DNA from: Candidatus Woesearchaeota archaeon
GTDB taxonomy: Archaea > Nanobdellota > Nanobdellia > Woesearchaeales > UBA10216
Length of the DNA: 6,872 bases
Assembly: GCA_013331515.1 (NCBI GenBank)
Contig: DUGG01000018.1
Span: 13,100-19,971, forward strand
Direction: 5' to 3'
A program made the translations under genes and the position numbers. The notes under the pieces were generated by a model. It did not search any database. It was not told where the DNA came from and was given only the letters and a program-made list of their open reading frames with translations. Positions 1 through 4,303 of this stretch are shown here, one piece after another (within the stretch, counting starts at the first letter, position 1; every line of letters begins with the position of its first letter).

Positions 1-18
1 CCCGCCACAAGGGATAGC

Positions 19-26
19 TTTATATA
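19..26 (+). promoter_or_regulatory. Candidate TATA box upstream of the zinc-ribbon gene
   Basis: TTTATATA is a good match to an archaeal TATA element. Transcription would start near position 48-52, giving a leader of about 100 bases before the ATG at 152, which is long beside the other genes here. A small inverted repeat (GCCT at 45-48, AGGC at 53-56) sits at the expected start site. The reverse complement, TATATAAA, could equally serve a leftward gene lying outside the window, so the direction is uncertain. Confidence 0.45.
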
Positions 27-138
27 CTTAGACTGTCCCCTTCTGCCTATACAGGCTTTCTCGCTAGTTGTATGGTGGGGGCCGTGTAGATATGTAAGAG
101 CTATAGACGTCCAAAAGACCAGAGAATAGCAAGCAAGT

Positions 139-143
139 AGGTG
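139..143 (+). promoter_or_regulatory. Shine-Dalgarno site of the zinc-ribbon gene
   Basis: AGGTG lies 8 bases before the ATG at 152 and matches the anti-SD end of archaeal 16S rRNA. It supports translation of this very short gene from 152, unlike the leaderless genes elsewhere in the window. Confidence 0.6.
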
Positions 144-151
144 TATAGAAA

Positions 152-295
152 ATGGCATTTGGTGGACCGAGAGAGATGCACCAGATAACGTGCTCCGAGT
201 GCGGCGCACAGTCTGAGGTACCTTTCAAGCCGGCAGATGGCAGGCCTGTTTATTGCAGGGATTGCTACTCCAAGCACAGAACGATAAGGCAGTAA
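152..295 (+). CDS. Small CxxC-x17-CxxC zinc-ribbon protein (47 aa)
   Basis: This short ORF starts at ATG 152 and ends with TAA at 293-295. The protein has two CxxC pairs, C14/C17 and C35/C38, separated by exactly 17 residues, with the conserved core VPFKPADGRPVYCRDC. This is the CxxC-x17-CxxC domain family found in archaea and candidate-phylum bacteria as short stand-alone proteins or tails of larger ones. The four cysteines are expected to bind one zinc ion. The C-terminus is basic (KHRTIRQ), which fits nucleic-acid or ribosome contact, but the cellular role of the family is not established. A Shine-Dalgarno AGGTG precedes the start and a T-tract terminator follows, so it is probably monocistronic. 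The family assignment is secure; the function is unknown. Confidence 0.88.
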   Translation: MAFGGPREMHQITCSECGAQSEVPFKPADGRPVYCRDCYSKHRTIRQ

Positions 296-321
296 GAAGC
301 GCTTACTAATTGTCGTATGGA

Positions 322-345
322 TTTTTTTTTGTTTTTGATTTTTTT
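322..345 (+). terminator. T-tract transcription terminator
   Basis: Three runs of T (nine at 322-330, five at 332-336, seven at 339-345) start 26 bases after the zinc-ribbon stop codon. Archaeal RNA polymerase terminates at such non-template T tracts without needing a hairpin. No strong stem precedes it. Confidence 0.75.
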
Positions 346-389
346 CCTTCTAGGCGTGACTCTATAGGCGAGGAGCTAAATTTTCGTAA

Positions 390-971
390 TTACCCAAAAG
401 CAAGCCTATAAACCTTCAGGCCCTTTCCCAACATATTAATCTCAAGAACCCTTGTGCTTGAATTGGCTTCAGAAATCAGGCTGTATTTCCGATGGCCTGA
501 TATTATCGCCATGGAATTTAACATATCACTGCCGCTGTTAGACGAATCAGCAAGGGCGCCATCAAGGACAGCCTGCATTAATGCTGATTCAGCCCCTGGC
601 GCTGCAATTACATCGACAGACTTGCCGGTATACTTAACAACTATCCGCCCTTCCATTGACAAAAGCTCCAGATTTTCATAGTCATTCCCCCACACGCCAC
701 CAAGGTAAGCAACATTAGGGACTATTGATTCATATGAAGACGGCGGCGTATAAGCAACGGCCTCACCCGGCTTTGAGCCTTCCTCGTTGCCCAGTTTCGC
801 ATTAGCCTGGGCATAGCCAAGAAACAGTTCAGGAGATACAAGCGCCAAACCGGCATCATCAACTGATGCCTCATTGACACTCTCAAGCGTCTCAGCACCC
901 AGGTTTCCAACAAACATGAGAAGCGGGAGGCCTACCGCCGTAACCAAGAGCCAGGAAAGCCATTTGTCCAT
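390..971 (-). CDS. Membrane-anchored DipZ C-terminal-like (thioredoxin_10-type) domain protein
   Basis: The 193-residue protein starts with a hydrophobic segment (about residues 4-24) flanked by an N-terminal lysine, read as a signal anchor with the rest outside the membrane. Residues 46-53 (SPELFLGY) and the following Gly/Pro-rich stretch to YTPPSS resemble the linker after the thioredoxin domain of DipZ proteins. YLGGVW (89-94), GRIVVKYTGKSVDVIAA (108-124), VLDG (135-138), KYSLI (162-166) and the end LEINMLGKGLKVYRLAFG match the beta-rich DipZ C-terminal domain. The DsbD-like membrane channel and the thioredoxin fold are both absent, and there is no cysteine, so it cannot do thiol chemistry itself. 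It may bind a partner redox protein or surface carbohydrate; that is inference. The start is well fixed: an in-frame stop lies at 978-980 and a TATA box about 30 bases upstream. Family assignment is from memory of motifs. Confidence 0.72.
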   Translation of the reverse strand: MDKWLSWLLVTAVGLPLLMFVGNLGAETLESVNEASVDDAGLALVSPELFLGYAQANAKLGNEEGSKPGEAVAYTPPSSYESIVPNVAYLGGVWGNDYENLELLSMEGRIVVKYTGKSVDVIAAPGAESALMQAVLDGALADSSNSGSDMLNSMAIISGHRKYSLISEANSSTRVLEINMLGKGLKVYRLAFG

Positions 972-994
972 CCAGCATCAGATTATTCCATCCA

Positions 995-1009
995 GCATAT
1001 TTATAATTT
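995..1009 (-). promoter_or_regulatory. TATA box for the DipZ C-terminal-like gene
   Basis: Read on the minus strand this is AAATTATAAATATGC. Its centre is about 32 bases from the ATG at 971, placing transcription start within a few bases of the start codon, so the mRNA should be leaderless or nearly so. No Shine-Dalgarno is visible, which agrees. Confidence 0.6.
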
Positions 1010-1021
1010 GCTGTTACATAA

Positions 1022-1061
1022 TGCCAGCCATAAATGACTCGTAACATTGTTATGGCTGGCA
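1022..1061. repeat. Perfect 12-bp inverted repeat between divergent genes
   Basis: The arms are TGCCAGCCATAA (1022-1033) and TTATGGCTGGCA (1050-1061), an exact match, separated by 16 bases. Beyond a small asymmetric bulge, ACAT (1016-1019) also pairs with ATGT (1063-1066). It lies upstream of both divergent TATA boxes (about 1003 on minus, 1125 on plus). It could be an operator for a dimeric regulator of one or both genes, or a cruciform-forming site; no regulator is identified. Confidence 0.6.
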
Positions 1062-1120
1062 AATGTTGGTAGCGAGTTTTTCTATGCCTTATTTTTGTCA
1101 CTTACTAACACAACCACAAA

Positions 1121-1130
1121 ATTTAAAATA
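1121..1130 (+). promoter_or_regulatory. TATA box for acylphosphatase
   Basis: ATTTAAAATA, flanked by A-rich sequence, is centred about 26 bases before the ATG at 1152. That spacing predicts a leaderless transcript beginning at or next to this ATG. It is the main argument for starting the gene here rather than at the upstream in-frame ATG at 1047. Confidence 0.65.
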
Positions 1131-1151
1131 AAAAGCCGCAGCCGCGAGGAC

Positions 1152-1433
1152 ATGGCTGCAAAGCGGATTCACGCCTTAGTAAAAGGAAAGGTTCAGGGAG
1201 TGTTCTACCGGGAGTTCACGAGGAGGGAGGCAGAACCGCTTGGCGTTACCGGCTTTGTCCGTAACCTCAAAGACGGGACTGTCGAGATAACCGCAGAAGG
1301 AGAGGAACGGCAGCTTAAGGAGTTTGAAAAAAAATTCAGGAAAGGGCCCCTGATGGCGTTCATAACTGGTGTGGACGTGAAGGAAGAGCCAGCTACCGGC
1401 GAGTTTGAAGGGTTTGACATAAGATACTCTTAA
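1152..1433 (+). CDS. acyP: Acylphosphatase
   Basis: This 93-residue protein hydrolyses carboxyl-phosphate bonds of small acyl phosphates in the cytoplasm (EC 3.6.1.7). The signature GKVQGVFYREF (12-22) carries the phosphate-binding loop and catalytic Arg20; GFVRNLKDGTVEI (34-46) carries catalytic Asn38. The C-terminal FEGFDIRYS is the usual last strand, and the length fits the 90-100 residue single-domain family. A longer in-frame reading from ATG 1047 adds 35 residues with no family similarity and covers the promoter, so 1152 is preferred; a TATA box 26 bases upstream supports a leaderless mRNA from there. It is divergent from the DipZ-like gene and convergent with orc1 (15-base gap). The family is very secure; its physiological substrate in archaea is unclear. 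Confidence 0.93.
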   Translation: MAAKRIHALVKGKVQGVFYREFTRREAEPLGVTGFVRNLKDGTVEITAEGEERQLKEFEKKFRKGPLMAFITGVDVKEEPATGEFEGFDIRYS

Positions 1434-1448
1434 TCCTTAGAATTGCTT

Positions 1449-2516
1449 TCAGAACTCTGTCAGCTTTTTCTCCTGCCCGACCTTTATGATTGTTGTGCTT
1501 CCTTCGCTGCCACCTGTGATTTTCTCAGTGCTGATGAAACGGTCATCCTCCAGCTTTGCAATCCTGCGCTGGAACGTTTTATACGCAATGCCCCCGCCAG
1601 CTTCCTTATACGCGGCATAGATATCACCAATCCTCCTGTTGTTGTTCTTCTTGACAATGTTAAGGATAAAACGCTCTTCTCCCTCAAGGTCATCACTTTT
1701 CTTAATGCTAAACTCATCAAGCTTCCTCAACGCGACAGCAACGTCGGTAGCATTCACCTTCCCTGAATTGCGTTCCTCGGTAGTGTTGGCCGCTTCCTTT
1801 ATGAGGTAAAGGCCGGCTCTTATGTCCTGCATTGAAGCTGCCTTCTGCACAACAGCCTCAAAAGCGTCCGCCTCCCAAGCACCCTGTGCAAACACAAACT
1901 CCAACCGATGCTGAAGCACGCCTCTTGTCTCGCTAAGGTTGTAAGGCCTGAATTCGAGCATCTCGGCTGTCAGGCGCGACTTTACTCTGCCGTCAAGCTC
2001 GGTAATCCACTCCTTGCGGTTTGTAATAAGGACTATTGACTTGTTGAAGACGTCCTCCGCAATGTTGTAAAGGAGGTCAGCGTCCTCCAGCTTGTCAACC
2101 TCATCCAGGACGATGACCGCGGCCATCTTGTTTATTTCCTTCTTCACAACGTCAAAAAGCTCCTCAGTGCGCTTGTTCTGCGTGAACCTGTAGCCAATCG
2201 CGTCACACATCTGCAAAAGAACCTTGAAGCTGGTATCGCTCTTCCAGCAATTAATGTAAAAAGGGATTATCTCATCAGTTTCCTGCTCAAGCTCCTGCAA
2301 CAGGTTCCTCACCGCAACAGTCTTTCCGACCCCGGAAGGGCCGTAAATGAAAATGTTGCGGCCACTGCGCTTCTGGAGCAGCGGTCGGATGGCAGCAGCC
2401 ACCTGCTTCATCTCAGCCTCGCGGTATTTCACGAGCTTGGGTTGGTAATCATAGTCAAGGGCGATGGGGTTGCGAAATAAAGACTCGCCACCAGATGAAC
2501 TGTTAAAAAAAGCCAT
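1449..2516 (-). CDS. orc1: Orc1/Cdc6-type replication initiator (AAA+ ATPase)
   Basis: The 355-residue protein is expected to bind origin DNA and help load the MCM helicase. It has Walker A GPSGVGKT (59-66), Walker B VIVLDEVD (134-141), sensor 1 at ITN (164-166), an arginine-finger candidate in VKSRL (R181), and a sensor-2 helix DIRAGLYLIK (231-240, R233). Residues about 275-349 look like the C-terminal winged helix, with a Gly/Ser-rich wing (TGGSEGS). It is somewhat short for the family. The frame is also open to GTG 2582, which overlaps the DAHP synthase stop as GTGA and would add 22 residues. I prefer ATG 2516 because a TTTAAA box lies at leaderless spacing and the extra residues look unlike the family. 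Archaeal orc1 genes often lie near an origin; a candidate element is about 1.4 kb upstream at 3890-3973. Confidence 0.93.
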   Translation of the reverse strand: MAFFNSSSGGESLFRNPIALDYDYQPKLVKYREAEMKQVAAAIRPLLQKRSGRNIFIYGPSGVGKTVAVRNLLQELEQETDEIIPFYINCWKSDTSFKVLLQMCDAIGYRFTQNKRTEELFDVVKKEINKMAAVIVLDEVDKLEDADLLYNIAEDVFNKSIVLITNRKEWITELDGRVKSRLTAEMLEFRPYNLSETRGVLQHRLEFVFAQGAWEADAFEAVVQKAASMQDIRAGLYLIKEAANTTEERNSGKVNATDVAVALRKLDEFSIKKSDDLEGEERFILNIVKKNNNRRIGDIYAAYKEAGGGIAYKTFQRRIAKLEDDRFISTEKITGGSEGSTTIIKVGQEKKLTEF

Positions 2517-2538
2517 ACTGGCGGCAGCGTCGGGAAAG

Positions 2539-2544
2539 TTTAAA
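2539..2544 (-). promoter_or_regulatory. TATA box for orc1
   Basis: TTTAAA is centred about 25 bases before the ATG at 2516, the distance expected for a leaderless archaeal transcript. It lies between the end of DAHP synthase and the preferred orc1 start, so orc1 probably has its own promoter even if read-through from upstream also occurs. Confidence 0.55.
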
Positions 2545-2578
2545 TAGTTTGTTGTCGCTATCCCTTTCGCATTGCAAC

Positions 2579-3697
2579 TCACGCAGGCCTGTCCACATAA
2601 TGGTTTGTCATCCTGTAATCAGGCTTCAGGGCCTTTCTGGCATTGAAGATTTCCCTGCCTACAGTTGCAATCTCCATCAGTTGCTCCAGCCCAATGGCTT
2701 GCTTGTCATCGCTTTTGGCAATTTTCGGGTCTGGATGCACTTCAATCTCAAGCCCACCAGCGCCTGCGGCGATAGCTGCAAGGCTCGAATCCACAACCAT
2801 CCACCACTTTCCAGAGCTATGACTGGGGTCAGCAATGATTGGCAGGTGAGCTTTCTTTCTTAAGTATGGAATCCAGTTTAAATCCAGCGGGAACCTCGAA
2901 ACAGTCGTTTCACCGGCAGTGCCCCTAACGCACAGCATAACATTCGGATTGCCCCCGCCATCGCTCCCATCGTCGCCCCACGCACCTGACAAAAGATATT
3001 CAGCACCATTCAGGAATTCCTCCGCAGTCATCCCAAGCCCATTTTTGTAGAGCACTGGATGATTGCGCTTTGAAAGCGCGTGCAGCAAGCCTCCAACTTG
3101 CGCGCTCCTTGCCCCAACCTGGTAAATATCCATGCCGTAGCGCTCGAACATGGCAATAACCTGGCCTACAGACACGTTCTCATCCTGCGGAATGAGAATC
3201 TCTGTTATGATAGGCAGCCCGGTTTCTTGCTTAACCCGTGCCAGAATTTCTAATCCCGCTTCACCCATGCCCTGGGTGCTGTAAGGCCCTGTCCTTGGCT
3301 TGAATGCGCCGCCACGAAGCACCTGCGCCCCGGCTTCCTTAGCCCAGTATGCTGTCTCAAGAACCAAACTGTAGTTCTCAACACCACAGGGGCCAACCAT
3401 AAGGGTAAGCTCGCCCGCCCCTATCTTAGCCCCATTTTCCAGGGTTATCACTGTGTTGGAAGGGTGGAACTTCCTGCTTACTTCCTTATATGAGTCAGTT
3501 ATTCGTAAGATTTTCATCACACCTGGAAGCTTCCTGATTGCATCTTCAAGACTTTCCGGAATAGCCCTACCATGAACCCCGACAAGAGTAACTTCATCTC
3601 CCCTATCCAAATGAGAGGTGTAACCCGCTCCCTCAATAGTCTGCCTGATGGCATGCAAATCCTGGCCTGACGCCGACTTATCAACTTCAATTATCAT
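2579..3697 (-). CDS. aroF: 3-deoxy-7-phosphoheptulonate (DAHP) synthase, type I-beta
   Basis: This 372-residue enzyme condenses phosphoenolpyruvate and erythrose 4-phosphate, the first step of the shikimate pathway. Residues 1-66 form a ferredoxin-like N-terminal regulatory domain as in the Thermotoga enzyme. The barrel shows GPCGVEN (102-108), LRGGAFKPRTGPYS (127-140), QVGARSAQ (193-200), PVLYKNG (214-220), DPSHSSGK (290-297) and EVHPDPKIAKSDD (319-331). Metal ligands by family comparison are C104, H293, E319 and D330; spacings H-E (26) and E-D (11) match the Thermotoga enzyme as I recall it, while C-H is about 19 longer because of a Gly/Asp-rich insertion at about 238-251. The usual GPCS is GPCG. 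No other shikimate gene is visible. The start at 3697 is backed by GGAGG nine bases upstream. A related aldolase activity cannot be excluded. Confidence 0.88.
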   Translation of the reverse strand: MIIEVDKSASGQDLHAIRQTIEGAGYTSHLDRGDEVTLVGVHGRAIPESLEDAIRKLPGVMKILRITDSYKEVSRKFHPSNTVITLENGAKIGAGELTLMVGPCGVENYSLVLETAYWAKEAGAQVLRGGAFKPRTGPYSTQGMGEAGLEILARVKQETGLPIITEILIPQDENVSVGQVIAMFERYGMDIYQVGARSAQVGGLLHALSKRNHPVLYKNGLGMTAEEFLNGAEYLLSGAWGDDGSDGGGNPNVMLCVRGTAGETTVSRFPLDLNWIPYLRKKAHLPIIADPSHSSGKWWMVVDSSLAAIAAGAGGLEIEVHPDPKIAKSDDKQAIGLEQLMEIATVGREIFNARKALKPDYRMTNHYVDRPA

Positions 3698-3706
3698 AGT
3701 CTTATG

Positions 3707-3711
3707 CCTCC
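3707..3711 (-). promoter_or_regulatory. Shine-Dalgarno site of DAHP synthase
   Basis: GGAGG on the minus strand lies 9 bases before the ATG at 3697 and fixes that start. With the TATA element at 3731-3742, the leader would be only about 12-16 bases long, with the ribosome site almost at its 5' end. Confidence 0.7.
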
Positions 3712-3730
3712 ATTTGTCTATTTTGGAAAA

Positions 3731-3742
3731 TTATAATTTAAA
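3731..3742 (-). promoter_or_regulatory. TATA region of DAHP synthase
   Basis: Read on the minus strand, TTTAAATTATAA provides one or two overlapping TATA-like elements. Transcription should start near 3708-3713, just before or at the GGAGG site. Confidence 0.6.
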
Positions 3743-3756
3743 TGAGTGAGAGAGGT

Positions 3757-3773
3757 GGGTATTGCTAATACCC
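3757..3773. repeat. Perfect 7-bp palindrome upstream of the DAHP synthase promoter
   Basis: GGGTATT and AATACCC are exact inverted copies around a 3-base centre (GCT). The element lies about 14 bases upstream of the DAHP synthase TATA region, a place where archaeal activators or repressors bind. It is therefore a candidate operator for control of aromatic biosynthesis. No regulator gene is present in the window. Confidence 0.5.
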
Positions 3774-3856
3774 GAAAAAGAAAACGCCGACTATAACTGA
3801 ACTTGCATGTTTTGTTCCTGAAAGATTATTCATGAGAGACGAGATCTAACTGCCCC

Positions 3857-3866
3857 TTTTTATATG
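3857..3866 (+). promoter_or_regulatory. Orphan rightward TATA box
   Basis: TTTTTATATG is a good TATA element with no obvious gene behind it. A transcript from it would begin near 3886-3892, immediately before the nested inverted repeats, and could run on through the toxin-antitoxin pair as a long leader, or make a small non-coding RNA. Alternatively, the AT-rich stretch 3857-3885 could be a DNA-unwinding element. Confidence 0.4.
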
Positions 3867-3889
3867 TTTGGATTATATCGTATAGAATG

Positions 3890-3909
3890 TTTTGATTAAC
3901 CCATCAAAA
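3890..3909. repeat. 7-bp inverted repeat with TAACCC centre
   Basis: TTTTGAT (3890-3896) and ATCAAAA (3903-3909) are exact inverted copies around TAACCC. GTTTTGA (3889-3895) could also pair with TCAAAAC (3914-3920). On the minus strand 3902-3890 reads GGGTTAATCAAAA, which matches 11 of 13 bases of GGGTTATTCAAAG at 3956-3968 on the plus strand, so the same motif occurs twice in opposite orientation. Confidence 0.55.
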
Positions 3910-3928
3910 TCAGTCAAAACCTTCTAAG

Positions 3929-3973
3929 GAGGACTTTGAATTTGATTCAAAACAGGGGTTATTCAAAGTCCTC
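3929..3973. repeat. Perfect 13-bp inverted repeat with an alternative inner hairpin
   Basis: GAGGACTTTGAAT (3929-3941) and ATTCAAAGTCCTC (3961-3973) are exact inverted copies with a 19-base loop. The left arm can instead pair with ATTCAAA at 3945-3951 (7 bp, 3-base loop), so two mutually exclusive stems exist. The left arm overlaps AAGGAGG (3926-3932), a strong Shine-Dalgarno-like string. The inner dyad is followed by ACAGGGGTT, giving a dyad-plus-G-tract layout like archaeal origin recognition boxes. Function is unproven. Confidence 0.65.
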
Positions 3974-4117
3974 TATATTCTTTCATTATACTGGACTTTT
4001 GTTCCCTTGCGGACCCGAATTCTGATAACTACAATTATGTAGCATTGGCTATCAGGCTGTGGATGGTGTGTCCAGTGGCTTCTGAAGGCATTTTTGAGGG
4101 CTTTTGAGAGTAAAACT

Positions 4118-4132
4118 CCGTAAAATTTACGG
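4118..4132. repeat. Palindrome CCGTAAAATTTACGG before the toxin-antitoxin promoter
   Basis: The two 7-base arms are perfect around a single central base. It ends about 24 bases upstream of the TTTAAAA box at 4156-4162. A second, shorter dyad (GAAAG-A-CTTTC, 4143-4153) abuts that box. Both are natural candidates for autoregulatory operator sites, as in VapBC-type operons; binding is inference. Confidence 0.5.
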
Positions 4133-4155
4133 CGGTGTGGCTGAAAGACTTTCGG

Positions 4156-4162
4156 TTTAAAA
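4156..4162 (+). promoter_or_regulatory. TATA box for the toxin-antitoxin-like pair
   Basis: TTTAAAA is centred about 40 bases before the ATG at 4199, predicting transcription start near 4185 and a leader of about 14 bases. It is bordered directly by the GAAAG-A-CTTTC dyad at 4143-4153. Confidence 0.5.
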
Positions 4163-4198
4163 TTTGCTGCCTCAAACGAGGAAAGCCTTGTCAAGCAT

Positions 4199-4303
4199 AT
4201 GGAAAAACGTGATAAGACACGAGAACTATTTGAGAAGTGGATAAAGAGAAAGCCTGTTGACTTTGGCAAAAACTGGCTGGAAGAGATAGACACCACAATG
4301 TGA
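4199..4303 (+). CDS. Small antitoxin-like protein (34 aa)
   Basis: An ORF of 34 codons, too short for most gene callers, begins at ATG 4199 and stops with TGA at 4301-4303. Its stop overlaps the GTG start of the PIN gene by four bases (GTGA), the arrangement typical of translationally coupled antitoxin-toxin pairs. The protein is charged and probably helical, starting MEKRDKTRELFEKWIKRK and continuing PVDFGKNWLEEID. It has no visible ribbon-helix-helix, AbrB or helix-turn-helix fold, so it looks like only the toxin-binding part of a VapB-like antitoxin. Upstream the frame is open back to a stop at 4142-4144 but has no ATG, GTG or TTG, so a longer form is not available. I do not recognise the family; the antitoxin role rests on position. 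Confidence 0.5.
   Translation: MEKRDKTRELFEKWIKRKPVDFGKNWLEEIDTTM

Larger units (their letters stand above)
3698..4198. other. 500-base intergenic region rich in promoters and inverted repeats
   Basis: No convincing protein gene is seen on either strand. From left to right it holds the DAHP synthase leader, Shine-Dalgarno and TATA; a palindrome (3757-3773); about 80 unremarkable bases; a rightward TATA (3857-3866); nested inverted repeats (3889-3973); about 120 bases with only short open frames; and the palindromes and TATA of the toxin-antitoxin pair (4118-4162). It is more AT-rich than the flanking genes. Confidence 0.6.

Noticed and set aside
892..1101. Minus-strand 69-codon frame across the divergent promoter
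   Set aside because: It overlaps the start of the DipZ-like gene in another frame, runs through both the TATA box and the palindrome, and has no motif.
1047..1151. N-terminal extension of acylphosphatase from ATG 1047
   Set aside because: The added 35 residues have no family similarity and cover the TATA box and part of the inverted repeat; the ATG at 1152 has leaderless promoter spacing and gives a normal family length.
1327..1334. A8 run as a minus-strand T-tract terminator for orc1
   Set aside because: It lies inside the acylphosphatase coding sequence about 115 bases past the orc1 stop and encodes conserved lysines there, so it is not convincing as a terminator.
1443..1766. Plus-strand 107-codon frame opposite orc1
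   Set aside because: It lies wholly antisense to the conserved winged-helix region of orc1 and shows no family features.
3942..4025. TTG-initiated 27-codon frame after AAGGAGG
   Set aside because: The Shine-Dalgarno spacing is good, but the product has no recognisable feature and the sequence is better explained by the inverted repeats; kept only as part of a finding.
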